Assembly (NCBI GenBank): GCA_039025855.1
Contig: JBCCNL010000002.1
Span: 124,001 to 188,000, forward strand
Direction of reading: 5' to 3'
Length of the DNA stretch: 64,000 nt
Origin: JBCCOW01 sp039025855
GTDB taxonomy: Bacteria; Planctomycetota; Phycisphaerae; Phycisphaerales; Phycisphaeraceae
Shown: positions 52,335 through 61,774 of the stretch, one piece after another
Layout: every line of letters begins with the position of its first letter
How positions within the stretch are numbered: the stretch's first letter is position 1
Position numbers and translations under genes: made by a program
The notes under the pieces: generated by a model
The model's database searches: none
What the model was told of the DNA's origin: nothing
Seen by the model: only the letters and a program-made list of their open reading frames with translations

Positions 52335-52847
52335 ATGCACCCACACCACACCCCATCACGCGAACACTACAGCGAGCCGCTCAGCCTGCACCCACTTGCT
52401 TGGCTGGTCCCGGCGCTGATCGTGCTGTCGCTTACCCTCACGCCCGGCTGCGGCGGCTCCGAACCGGAAACCGAGACCCCCAGCAGCAGCAAGGCCAAGG
52501 CGGACGAAGACCACCACAGCCCCGAGTGGCCCGAGACCGACGACCCCGCACTCGCGCCGGGCCTCGCCGTGTTTGCCGAGGTCTGCTACCGCTGCCACAT
52601 CGAGAGCGAGTACGCCCCGACCCTCGACGACAACCGCGGCTGGGCCCGACGGATCCGCGCCCGAGAAAAGGACGGAGCCTTGGCCCGTGAAGTCTTTGTC
52701 AAGCACGCGATCGAAGGCTTCGGCGACATGGAACCCCGCGGCGGTCGACGCGGAAAGCACCTGACCGACGAGCAGATCGCCGACGCCGTCGACTACATGC
52801 TCTGGGCCTACGAACACCTCGAAGCCAAGCACGCCCGCCCCGGATAA
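52335..52847 (+). CDS. Mono-haem cytochrome c lipoprotein
   Basis: 170-residue protein: hydrophobic leader LAWLVPALIVLSLTLTPGC with a lipobox-like end, then a Ser/Lys/Asp linker and a class I cytochrome c domain with one CYRCH site. The distal ligand may be the Met in GFGDMEPRGG. The C-terminal helix DEQIADAVDYMLWAYEHL is typical of small c-type cytochromes. Likely an electron shuttle to or from the multihaem protein. Confidence 0.9.
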   Translation: MHPHHTPSREHYSEPLSLHPLAWLVPALIVLSLTLTPGCGGSEPETETPSSSKAKADEDHHSPEWPETDDPALAPGLAVFAEVCYRCHIESEYAPTLDDNRGWARRIRAREKDGALAREVFVKHAIEGFGDMEPRGGRRGKHLTDEQIADAVDYMLWAYEHLEAKHARPG

Positions 52848-52889
52848 CCCGAACACCTGCTGCCCCTTTAACCCCTCGAAAGGCAACCC

Positions 52890-53312
52890 ATGACCCCCGA
52901 ACAAGTCGAAATGGTCCAGTCCAGCTGGGCGAAGGTCGTCCCCATTAAGGACGTCGCCGCCGACCTCTTCTACGGCAAGCTCTTCGAGCTCGACCCGTCG
53001 CTCCGCGAACTGTTCCCCGACGAGATGTCCGAGCAGAAGCAGAAGCTCATGACCATGATCAACACCGCGGTCGGTGGCCTGACCAACCTCGACGCGATCG
53101 TCTCGGCGGTGCAAGACCTCGGGCGTCGCCACGTCGGCTACCGCGTCACCACCCCGATGTACGACACCGTCGGTGCCGCACTCCTCGACACCCTCGAGAA
53201 GGGGCTTGGTGATGCCTGGACCGACGAGCTCAAGGAAGCCTGGACGCTGGTCTACACCACCTTGGCCACCGTGATGATCGCCGCCGCTGAAGAAGAGACC
53301 GCCACCGCATGA
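52890..53312 (+). CDS. Single-domain bacterial haemoglobin
   Basis: 140-residue globin of the flavohaemoglobin/Vitreoscilla haemoglobin type without a reductase domain. Start MTPEQVEMVQSSWAKVVP is the A helix; proximal histidine in LGRRHVGYRV; C-terminal LVYTTLATVMIAAA is the H helix. Such proteins bind oxygen or nitric oxide in the cytoplasm. GAAAGG lies before the ATG, and the gene overlaps the next one by ATGA. Its place here suggests protection of, or oxygen/NO supply to, the respiratory chain. Confidence 0.92.
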   Translation: MTPEQVEMVQSSWAKVVPIKDVAADLFYGKLFELDPSLRELFPDEMSEQKQKLMTMINTAVGGLTNLDAIVSAVQDLGRRHVGYRVTTPMYDTVGAALLDTLEKGLGDAWTDELKEAWTLVYTTLATVMIAAAEEETATA

Positions 53313-53968
53313 ATCCGCTGCGTGTGACCCATCCTGTGCGTTCTCTGATGGCGTGTACCGGTGTCATGACCGCGGTGTTATTCGCTTCTGGTTGTGGCGA
53401 CAGCGACATCCAAGTGTACGACGTACCCAAGGACGGCTCGCCCACGGTCGGGTCTACAGTCGAGGTTGAAAAGCCCGCGCCCGTGACCGCCCCGCAGACC
53501 CCGGTCTCCACCGGCAGCGCCCCAACACGCCCCAGCCAGCCGACGCTCAGCTACACCCTGCCCGACGGCTGGACCGAGGGCACGCCCGGCCGGATGGTCC
53601 TCCGCGCCATCGACACCCCCGACGGTGCCAAGCTCGGCATCACCCGCTTCCCCGGCGACGTCGGCGGCCTCCTCGCCAACGTCAACCGCTGGTGGGTCAA
53701 CCAGCTCGGGCAATCACCACTGACCGAGGCCGACCTGCCCACGTACGTCAAACCCTCAACCACCCCGCTGCGCAACGCGCAGCGGGTCACCCTCGACCCC
53801 GGCCCCAACGCCATCGTCGTCGAGGTCATCGCCAAGGACGGCTACACCTGGTTCTTCAAGCTCATGGGCTCTTCCGAGGCCGTCGCCAACGCTATGCCCG
53901 GCTACGACGCCCTCATGCACAGCGTCCAGCTTGACCCAACCCCACCCACCCCACCCGCCGCCCCTTAA
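53309..53968 (+). CDS. Predicted lipoprotein of unknown function
   Basis: 219-residue lipoprotein: leader ending FASGC, a Pro/Thr-rich linker, and a compact domain (about 78-210) starting TLSYTLPDGWTEG and containing KDGYTWFFKLMG. Both ends of the mature protein are proline rich. Not recognised as an enzyme. ATG at 53309 overlaps the globin stop, and CcsBA starts 22 bases after its stop, so it belongs to the cytochrome operon and may help maturation at the membrane. Confidence 0.85.
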   Translation: MNPLRVTHPVRSLMACTGVMTAVLFASGCGDSDIQVYDVPKDGSPTVGSTVEVEKPAPVTAPQTPVSTGSAPTRPSQPTLSYTLPDGWTEGTPGRMVLRAIDTPDGAKLGITRFPGDVGGLLANVNRWWVNQLGQSPLTEADLPTYVKPSTTPLRNAQRVTLDPGPNAIVVEVIAKDGYTWFFKLMGSSEAVANAMPGYDALMHSVQLDPTPPTPPAAP

Positions 53969-53989
53969 CCCTCGACGGATGTCCCCGCG

Positions 53990-56900
53990 ATGACCGCCAA
54001 CCCCATCCCCCTCAACCCGCCGCCGCAGTCTGCCCCCAAGCCCCGCCGACAGACCCTGGCCCAACGCGTCGGGCTCACCGGCTCGACCGTCAACGCCAAG
54101 TCGCTCGCCCTGCGTGTGGTCAAGCTGCTCGCCGACCTCCGCCTCACCCTCGTCACCCTCAGCCTCTTCCTTGTCCTCGTCTTCGTCGGCACGCTCGAAC
54201 AAGTCCAGCTCGGCATCTGGATCGTCCAACGCACCTACTTCGAGTCCTGGTTCATCTGGAAGCCCGTGCTCGGCTTCGACCTGCCCATCGCGCCCGGCGG
54301 CTACCTCCTCGGCTCCGTCCTCATCATCAATCTGCTGGCTGCCCATACCCTCCGCTGGAGGGTCACCGCCAAGGGTCGCCAGCGCACCATGGGCATCCTC
54401 TGGCTCGCCGCCGGCGTCGCCCTCGTCGCCTACTCCCTCGGCTGGCCCACCATCGAAGAGTTCCTCGTCGGGCGTAGCGTCGTCGCCCTCATCGCCGGCT
54501 GCAGCGCCCTGATCATCCCGTCGCTCGTCGGCTGCTGGATGCTCTTCGGCAAGCGCGCCGGCATCGTCCTCATCCACGCCGGGCTCCTGGTCATCCTCGC
54601 CGGCGAAGCCGTCACCGACTGGTTCTCCGTTGAGTCCTCGATGCAGATCGACGAGGGCGGCACCGTCGCCTACACCGAAGACCTCTTCGCCACCGAACTC
54701 GCGGTCATCGACACCACCGACGCCCGGAGCGACCGCGTCTTCAGCGTCTCCCCCGACCACCTCACCGACAGCGTCGACGACGCCGAACCCGTCGCCCATG
54801 CCGACTGGCCCTTCCGCCTCCGCGTCGACCGCTACTACCCCAACGCCCGCTTCGTCAACGACCCGACCAACCCGGCACACACCCACAACTTCGCCGCCGG
54901 CCAGGCCCTCGCCGACCGCGGCTTCGGCACCGGCATCGGCGTCCGCGAAGTCCCCCGCGCCACCGCCACCGACGAACGCGACGTCCCCGCCGCCTTCCTC
55001 ACCGTTCAACACGCCACCACCAACCAAACCCTCGGTACCTGGCTTGTCTCCTCCGCCTTCCTCGAACCGCAGACCTTCCTCGTCGATGGCAAGACCTTTG
55101 CCCTGCACCTCCGCCCCAAGCGCTACCCCAAGCCCTTCTCCATCCAGCTCCACGACTTCCAGCACGAGAAGCACGCCGGCACCGCCATCCCCAGCAGCTT
55201 CGCCAGCGTCGTCCAGCTCCGCGACCCCCGCGACGGCACCGACCGGCAGACCAAGATCTACATGAACCACCCGCTCCGTTACGACGGGCTCACCTTATAC
55301 CAGGCCAGCTACGCAAACAACGACACCACTTCGATCCTGCAGGTCGTCAAAAACCCCGGCTGGCTGCTGCCCTACCTCGCCTGCGGCCTGATCTCCGTCG
55401 GCATGCTCGCTCAGTTCGGCGGACACCTCGACCGCTTCGGCCAACGCCGACAACGTGAACAAACCAACGCCACCAAACGCCTCGCCAAGCAACAAACTGA
55501 AGCCGACAACCCCAAGCCAAAGCTGTCCCGCTTCACCCGCTGGGCACCTTACGGCCTCGCGGTGTTCATGCTCGTCTACGCCGGCAGCAAGGCCCGCCCC
55601 ACCAGCGACGGCACCGACTTCGACCTCGCCGCCTTCGGCGCGATCCCCGTCAGCCATCAGGGCCGCGTCAAGCCGCTCGACACCGTCGCCCGCAGCACAC
55701 TGCTCCAGATCTACGGCAAGTCCGCCGGCAAGATCGCAATGCCCAACGACCTCACCGGCGACGACGTCCTGATCGCCACCGACCCCGACGGCACGACCCG
55801 CACCACCATGCCCGCGGTCCGCTGGCTCCTCGACGCCGCCGCCAAGCCCGAGCTCGCCGACCGCTACCAACTCTTCACCCTCCACGACCCCGATGTGCTG
55901 GGTCTCCTTGGTCTCGACCAGGACCGCAAGCGCTTCGCCTACGCCGAGCTCCAACCCCACTTCGGCACCATCGTCCACCAAGCGAAGGAGGCCCGGAAGC
56001 TCGAGTCCGCCCAACGCACCCGCTACCAGCGTGCCGTGGTCAACCTCGAACGCAACCTCTCCGCCTATCAGAAGCTCAAGTACACCTTCGGCCCCGAGGG
56101 CTCGACCACCTTCGGCCGAGAGATCGCCGCCTACGGCAGTATCGTCGCCATGCTCAAGGACGGCCGGCTCGACGCCAACGAAGCGATGGGCGAGCTTACC
56201 CCCGTGCTTGACCGCTACGCCACGCTCGCCGAACGCACCTCCGTCTTGACCATTCCGCCGAAGCAGGCCATACCTACCACCGCCAACCCCCACCTCTCCG
56301 ACCTCCCCGACGCAGTCGACGTCACGCAGTGGCACACCCACGGCGACAGCCTGCTCCAGAGCTTCGACCACGGCCACCTCGACCCGGCGGTCGCCTTCTT
56401 CGCCGCCGCCCGCGCCGCTTACCGCGACGGCGACGCCGAGCGCTTTAACGCCCTGGTCTACGACTACCGCAACGATCCCCGGCTCAAGCCGTTCCACCGC
56501 CCGGTCGCCGAGGCCTCGTTCAACACCGCCGACCCGTTCGGGCAAGCCATGGCGATGTACGTCATCGCGTTCTTCCTGGTCTGCCTTTCGTGGGTGAAGT
56601 GGCCGGTCACGCTCAGCCGCATGGCCCTCGCCGTGCTGCTCGTCGCCGCGTCGTTCCACACGCTCGGCCTCATCGCCCGCATGTGGATCGAGGCACGCCC
56701 GCCCGTCACCAACCTCTACAGCTCCGCCGTGTTCGTCGGCTGGGGTGCGGTCCTCCTCGGCATCGTCCTCGAACGCTTCTGGAAAAACGGCATCGGCACC
56801 GCCACCGCCGGCGCCCTAGGCTTCTCCACCCTCATCATCGCCCACCACCTCTCGCTCACCGGTGACACCATGGACGCCATGCGGGCCGTCCTCGACTCCA

Positions 56901-57466
56901 ACTTCTGGCTCGCCACACACGTCGTCATCATCACCTTCGGCTACGCCGCCACCTTCCTTGCCGGCTTCATCGCCATCCTCTACCTCCTCCGCGAAGCCCT
57001 CACCAAGTCCCTCGACCGCAAGTCCGCCGACGCCATGTCCCGCATGGTCTACGGCATCCTCTGCTTCGGCATCCTCTTCAGCTTCGTCGGCACCGTCCTC
57101 GGCGGCATCTGGGCCGACCAGTCATGGGGCCGCTTCTGGGGCTGGGACCCCAAGGAAAACGGCGCCCTGATGATCGTCATCTGGAACGCCATCATCCTGC
57201 ACGCCCGCTGGGCCAAGCTCGCCGGCCCCCGCGGCATCATGATGATGGCCGTCTTCGGCAACGTCATCACCGCCTTCTCCTGGTTCGGCGTCAACATGCT
57301 CGGCGTCGGACTCCACTCCTACGGCTTTATGGACGCCGCCTTCTTCTGGATTGTCGCCTTCACCGCCGGCCAGCTCGGCATCATCGCAATCAGCGCCCTG
57401 GTCATGTCCATCCGCAACCGCAACGTCCAGCCTACCGATCGGCTGCCCACTGCCCAACCCGCCTGA
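53990..57466 (+). CDS. CcsBA (ResB-CcsA) cytochrome c synthase fusion
   Basis: 1158-residue fusion for System II cytochrome c maturation, which exports haem and attaches it to CXXCH. Residues about 35-480: ResB/CcsB-like membrane domain (ADLRLTLVTLSLFLVLVFVG, then a large periplasmic part). About 520-860: extra soluble region with a coiled segment (YQRAVVNLERNLSAYQKLK). About 860-1150: CcsA with the WWD-type loop FWGWDPKENGAL and haem-ligand histidine segments IIAHHLSLTG and VGLHSYGFMD. The insertion makes it longer than typical CcsBA fusions. It should mature the cytochromes encoded just upstream. Confidence 0.93.
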   Translation: MTANPIPLNPPPQSAPKPRRQTLAQRVGLTGSTVNAKSLALRVVKLLADLRLTLVTLSLFLVLVFVGTLEQVQLGIWIVQRTYFESWFIWKPVLGFDLPIAPGGYLLGSVLIINLLAAHTLRWRVTAKGRQRTMGILWLAAGVALVAYSLGWPTIEEFLVGRSVVALIAGCSALIIPSLVGCWMLFGKRAGIVLIHAGLLVILAGEAVTDWFSVESSMQIDEGGTVAYTEDLFATELAVIDTTDARSDRVFSVSPDHLTDSVDDAEPVAHADWPFRLRVDRYYPNARFVNDPTNPAHTHNFAAGQALADRGFGTGIGVREVPRATATDERDVPAAFLTVQHATTNQTLGTWLVSSAFLEPQTFLVDGKTFALHLRPKRYPKPFSIQLHDFQHEKHAGTAIPSSFASVVQLRDPRDGTDRQTKIYMNHPLRYDGLTLYQASYANNDTTSILQVVKNPGWLLPYLACGLISVGMLAQFGGHLDRFGQRRQREQTNATKRLAKQQTEADNPKPKLSRFTRWAPYGLAVFMLVYAGSKARPTSDGTDFDLAAFGAIPVSHQGRVKPLDTVARSTLLQIYGKSAGKIAMPNDLTGDDVLIATDPDGTTRTTMPAVRWLLDAAAKPELADRYQLFTLHDPDVLGLLGLDQDRKRFAYAELQPHFGTIVHQAKEARKLESAQRTRYQRAVVNLERNLSAYQKLKYTFGPEGSTTFGREIAAYGSIVAMLKDGRLDANEAMGELTPVLDRYATLAERTSVLTIPPKQAIPTTANPHLSDLPDAVDVTQWHTHGDSLLQSFDHGHLDPAVAFFAAARAAYRDGDAERFNALVYDYRNDPRLKPFHRPVAEASFNTADPFGQAMAMYVIAFFLVCLSWVKWPVTLSRMALAVLLVAASFHTLGLIARMWIEARPPVTNLYSSAVFVGWGAVLLGIVLERFWKNGIGTATAGALGFSTLIIAHHLSLTGDTMDAMRAVLDSNFWLATHVVIITFGYAATFLAGFIAILYLLREALTKSLDRKSADAMSRMVYGILCFGILFSFVGTVLGGIWADQSWGRFWGWDPKENGALMIVIWNAIILHARWAKLAGPRGIMMMAVFGNVITAFSWFGVNMLGVGLHSYGFMDAAFFWIVAFTAGQLGIIAISALVMSIRNRNVQPTDRLPTAQPA

Positions 57467-57576
57467 CGATTTCCGCGCCTGCACACCCCCAACCGGAGCA
57501 AGATAACCGGTCGCATCCGGGGTAAGGTCCTGTCCCTTATGGACCACCCCTGCATATCCCGTCGAGGCCGCCGCGC

Positions 57577-60081
57577 GTGAGCGTCGCGTTGCACGAACTC
57601 GATCTGGTGATCCTCTTCGGCGGCCCGTCGACCGAGTCGGACATCTCGCTGGACAGCGCCCGCACGCTCTACGACGCGGTCCGCGCCGACCTCGACCCCG
57701 ACCACGTCACGCTCATCTATGTCAGCCCGACCTTCACGCTCTACCGGCTCACACCCCGCTGGGTCTACTCCAACACGATCGGCGACTTCTTCGACCCCAC
57801 CGCCGATCGCCCTTACGCCCACGCCGCCGACATTACAGCCCTCGATGCCGACGCGTTCACCCGGCTCGCCGACGACGCCTCGGTCATCGCCCCGATGCTC
57901 CACGGCGTCGGTGGCGAAGACGGCCAACTCCACCGCACACTGCTCAAAGCCCACGACGACAAGCTCGTCGGGAGCCTCGCCGACGCCCTCGCCACCACAT
58001 TCGACAAGCCCAGCACCTACGCCTGGCTCAAGCGCCATGGGTATGCCTACCCCGAACACGCCGTCGTCACGCCCAAGTTCCCTACCGCAACGCTTGATGC
58101 GGTGCCCGCCGATGCCGAGGGCTACCGCGTCGTCAAGCCTGCGGGTGCCGGTTCATCAGACGGCGTCGCGATCGTCAAGGAATCCGATCTCCAGCAAGCG
58201 ATCGATCAGGCCTCAGCCTACGACACGCAAGTACTGATCGAACGCCGCATCCACGGCACCGAGTTCAGCCTCATCGTCCTCCAGGACACCGACGGCCACG
58301 CCCACGCCCTGCTGCCCACCGAGATCGCGATCCAACAAGACCCCGCCGACACCGCACCCGCCGGCTTCTACTCCCGGCTCCGCAAGTACATGCCCGGCAC
58401 CGGCGCAACTCACCACACCCCCGCACGCCTGCCGACCGGCGTAATGAAACAACTCCGAGCCGAGGGCGAGGCCATCTTCACCGGCATCGGGCTCCGTGAC
58501 GTCGCCCGGCTCGACGGCTTCGTCGAAGACGGCCGCATCATCTGGACCGACCTCAACGCCATGCCCGGCTACGGCGTCGACGCCCTGCTCTTCCAACAAA
58601 CCACACTCTTCGGCCTCTCCCAACGCGCAATCTCGATCCACCTGCTCGGCTGCGCGATGCGCCGCCAAGGCCTGACACTCAAGCACCAGCCACGCCCCAG
58701 CGGCGCACGCCGTGTGGCTGTCCTCGGCGGCGGCGCAACCTCCGAAAAGCACGTCTCCCGCATGAGCTGGCTGAACGTCACCAACAAGCTCGAAAGCACC
58801 GGGCGATTCACCGTCCGCCGCGTCTTCGTGGATGGCAACGGAGCCTACTGGGACGTCGGCCGACACATCGCGCTGTTCCACACCGTCGATGAGATCGCCG
58901 AAGCCGTCCACGCGCCAACCACCTACCAACACGCGGTCAGTGAGGCCGACCAGATCGCCGCCGACTGGCCGCAAGAGCTGACCCGCATCCGCGAGCCCGT
59001 GCTTGCCGAGCCCGTGCGCGTCGAACTCGAAATACTCGTCAATGAAAGCGACGCCATCTTCATCGCACTCCACGGCGGTCATGGCGAGGACGGCACCCTG
59101 CAACGCCAACTCGAACAACTCAACGCCCCCTACAACGGCTCGGGCCCGGAGGCCTCGGCCCTCTGCATGGACAAACATGCAAGCGCACGCCACCTCGACG
59201 CCCTCAAGCTCGACGGCTTCACCGCCCCGCAGCAAGCACTGGTCAACCTGCGTGACCTCCAAGACCACTGCGCATCGGTGATGGGCAACCCCGCGTTCGA
59301 CAACCTGCTCCAAACCGCAGCGCACCAAGGCCTCGCCGCCGCCCTCGCACAACCCGCGTTCGCCACGTTCCGCGACACGACCGGCACGATAATCCAACGG
59401 CTCCAGCAACAGCTCGGCACCGACCGCTTCGTCCTCAAGCCGCAGGCCGACGGTTGCTCAAGCGGTGTGCTCGTCGCTGACCACCCCGCGCTCCAGGTCC
59501 CCGTCCACCTGCTCGCACTCTGGGCCGGCCTCACCGAATACCCCCGCAGCCTCGTCGAACAACGCCTGCTCACCGACTTCTCCGAGCTGACCATCCGCCT
59601 GCCCGAAGGCCCCGCCGACCAGCTCCTCGCCGAAGCGTTCATCGACACCACACCCGGCTCCGAAACCCTAGAGATGACCGTCGCCGTGCTCGGCCCACGC
59701 GGCGCTATACGGTCGCTCTATCCCAGCGAGACCACCACCGCCTTCGGCAGCCTCACCGTCGAAGAAAAGTTCTGCAAAGGCTTCGGCGTCAACCGCACCC
59801 CCCCGCCCGGCTTGACCGACCGCGCCATCGACCACATCCGCTCCCGCATCGAGGCCTTCGCCAACGCGATCGGCCTCGAGGGCTACGCCCGCATCGACGT
59901 CTTCTACGACAAGGCCCGCGACGCCCTCACCCTCATCGAGGTCAACACCCTGCCGGGCCTGTCCCCCGCCACGGTCACGTTCACGCAAGCCGCGGTCACC
60001 CCCGACATCGCCCTGGCCCCGGCCGAACTGCTCAGCCGGATCGTCGACCTCGGGATCGAGGCCAGACAGCGACGCGAGTAA
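57577..60081 (+). CDS. Tandem D-alanine-D-alanine ligase-like ATP-grasp fusion
   Basis: 834-residue protein made of two Ddl-type ATP-grasp units, about 1-365 and 380-834. Unit 1: ILFGGPSTESDISL, HGVGGEDGQLH, VVKPAGAGSSDGV, RLDGFVEDGRIIWTDLN. Unit 2: VLGGGATSEKHVS, ALHGGHGEDGTLQ, VLKPQADGCSSGV, and ARIDVFYDK with LIEVNTLPGLS. Unit 2 keeps the E-x-N magnesium site, while unit 1 has D-x-N. Ddl normally is about 300-360 residues and dimeric. Whether both units work and whether the product is D-Ala-D-Ala or another dipeptide is unknown. GTG start at 57577. Confidence 0.88.
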   Translation: MSVALHELDLVILFGGPSTESDISLDSARTLYDAVRADLDPDHVTLIYVSPTFTLYRLTPRWVYSNTIGDFFDPTADRPYAHAADITALDADAFTRLADDASVIAPMLHGVGGEDGQLHRTLLKAHDDKLVGSLADALATTFDKPSTYAWLKRHGYAYPEHAVVTPKFPTATLDAVPADAEGYRVVKPAGAGSSDGVAIVKESDLQQAIDQASAYDTQVLIERRIHGTEFSLIVLQDTDGHAHALLPTEIAIQQDPADTAPAGFYSRLRKYMPGTGATHHTPARLPTGVMKQLRAEGEAIFTGIGLRDVARLDGFVEDGRIIWTDLNAMPGYGVDALLFQQTTLFGLSQRAISIHLLGCAMRRQGLTLKHQPRPSGARRVAVLGGGATSEKHVSRMSWLNVTNKLESTGRFTVRRVFVDGNGAYWDVGRHIALFHTVDEIAEAVHAPTTYQHAVSEADQIAADWPQELTRIREPVLAEPVRVELEILVNESDAIFIALHGGHGEDGTLQRQLEQLNAPYNGSGPEASALCMDKHASARHLDALKLDGFTAPQQALVNLRDLQDHCASVMGNPAFDNLLQTAAHQGLAAALAQPAFATFRDTTGTIIQRLQQQLGTDRFVLKPQADGCSSGVLVADHPALQVPVHLLALWAGLTEYPRSLVEQRLLTDFSELTIRLPEGPADQLLAEAFIDTTPGSETLEMTVAVLGPRGAIRSLYPSETTTAFGSLTVEEKFCKGFGVNRTPPPGLTDRAIDHIRSRIEAFANAIGLEGYARIDVFYDKARDALTLIEVNTLPGLSPATVTFTQAAVTPDIALAPAELLSRIVDLGIEARQRRE

Positions 60082-60206
60082 AACCCACGGCCTGGACCGT
60101 CCGCCGGGATAAACTGTGTGACGCAAAGACGGCGGTCCTTTGCCCTTGCCAACTGCCGATCGCCGTGGCTTACTTCAAACCCGCTCCATCAGACCCCGAC
60201 CTCAAC

Positions 60207-61739
60207 ATGACCGCGTCCACACCCGCCAACGACTCACCCGACGTCCTGCTCATCGGTAGCGGCATCATGTCCGCCACGCTCGGAGCGATGCTCAAACACC
60301 TCGACCCCCAGCTCTCCATCCAGCTCTACGAGGCCGCCGACGACTTCGCGCTCGAGGCGTCCAACGGCTGGAACAACGCCGGCACCGGGCACGCCGGCAT
60401 CTGCGAGCTCTCCTACACCCCTGATCGCGGCGACGACGGCGAGGTCGACGTCGCCAAGGCCATCGAGATCTTCCAGCAGTTCGAACACTCCAAACAGTTC
60501 TGGGGCTTCCTCGCACGGGCCGGTGTCATCGACGACCCCGCCACCTTCGTCAACCCTGTCCCGCACATCAGCTTCGTCTACGGCCAGGAGCAGGTCGACT
60601 TCCTCCGCTCCCGCCACGCCCAGATGACCAAGCACCACTTCTTCGCCGAGATGGAGTACACCGAAGACCGCGCGACCATCGAACAGTGGGCCCCGCTCCT
60701 CGTCGCCGGGCGTGACCCCGACGAACCGATCGCCGCGACCAAGCTCGACGCGGGCACCGACGTGAACTTCGGCTCCCTCGCCAAGCAGCTCGCCGAGTGG
60801 CTCGGGCAGCAGCCCGACTGCGTGTCCAAGACCGCGCACAAGGTCACCGACCTCGACGAACAGCCCGACGGCCGATGGCGGGTCACCGTCAAGAACCGCA
60901 AGACCGGGGCAAAATTTCAGCGCACCGCGAAGTTCGTCTTCATCGGCGCGGGCGGCGGCTCGCTGCCCCTGCTCCAGAAGTCGGGCATCGACGAGGCCAA
61001 GGGCTTCGGCGGCTTCCCCATCGGCGGACAGTGGCTCATCTGCGACACACCTGAACTCGTCGAGCAACACAGCGCGAAGGTCTACGGCATGTCGCCCGGC
61101 GCTGCTCCCACTATGGCCGTCCCCCACCTCGACCTCCGCATCATCGACGGCAAGAAGGCCCTGCTCTTCGGGCCCTACGCCGCGTGGACCACCAAGTTCC
61201 TCCACCGCACGGGCAAGCTCACCGACCTGCCCGCCTCCATCCGCTTCGACAACATCGCCTCGCTCACCAAGGTCGGGCTCTACAACATCCCACTCGTCCG
61301 CTACCTCATCCAGCAGGGCCTTCAGAGCATGTCCACCCGCATGGGCGAGCTCAAACACTTCTTCCCCGATGCGAAGACCGAAGACTGGAAGCTCATCGAC
61401 GCGGGCATCCGTGTCCAGGCCATCAAGAAGGAAGACGGCGACGCCGGCATCGTCCACTTCGGCACCGAGGTCGTCACCAACGCCAAGCACACCATCTCCG
61501 CCCTGCTCGGCGCATCGCCCGGCGCATCGGTCTCCACCAACATCATCCTTGAGGTCGTCCGCAAGTGCTTCGCCGACCACCTCGCCACCGACGATGGCCA
61601 CGACCGCATGAAGCAGATGGTCCCAAGCTACGACGAAGACCTCGAAGCCCCCGAGATGGCCCAGCGCCAAGCCGAGCTCAGCGACCAGGCAATGACATCA
61701 CTGAACCTCAAACGGCAGCCCGCCGCAGCGATGGCTTAA
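60207..61739 (+). CDS. mqo: Malate:quinone oxidoreductase
   Basis: 510-residue FAD enzyme oxidising malate to oxaloacetate with a membrane quinone, an alternative to NAD malate dehydrogenase in the TCA cycle. FAD loop DVLLIGSGIMSATLGAML; SNGWNNAGTGHAGICELSYT and PHISFVYGQEQVDFLR are Mqo hallmarks; the C-terminal ALLGASPGASVSTNII is also characteristic. ATG at 60207 gives the usual short N-terminus; an in-frame GTG at 60165 would add 14 residues. It converges on the M42 peptidase gene. Confidence 0.95.
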   Translation: MTASTPANDSPDVLLIGSGIMSATLGAMLKHLDPQLSIQLYEAADDFALEASNGWNNAGTGHAGICELSYTPDRGDDGEVDVAKAIEIFQQFEHSKQFWGFLARAGVIDDPATFVNPVPHISFVYGQEQVDFLRSRHAQMTKHHFFAEMEYTEDRATIEQWAPLLVAGRDPDEPIAATKLDAGTDVNFGSLAKQLAEWLGQQPDCVSKTAHKVTDLDEQPDGRWRVTVKNRKTGAKFQRTAKFVFIGAGGGSLPLLQKSGIDEAKGFGGFPIGGQWLICDTPELVEQHSAKVYGMSPGAAPTMAVPHLDLRIIDGKKALLFGPYAAWTTKFLHRTGKLTDLPASIRFDNIASLTKVGLYNIPLVRYLIQQGLQSMSTRMGELKHFFPDAKTEDWKLIDAGIRVQAIKKEDGDAGIVHFGTEVVTNAKHTISALLGASPGASVSTNIILEVVRKCFADHLATDDGHDRMKQMVPSYDEDLEAPEMAQRQAELSDQAMTSLNLKRQPAAAMA

Positions 61740-61774
61740 GCGTGTAGCGGCAGACGCGGAGCGTCCCGCTCGCC

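Noticed and set aside
53756..55270. 504-codon minus-strand frame opposite ccsBA
   Set aside because: Acidic glycine-rich shadow of the membrane-protein gene; no start context or motif.
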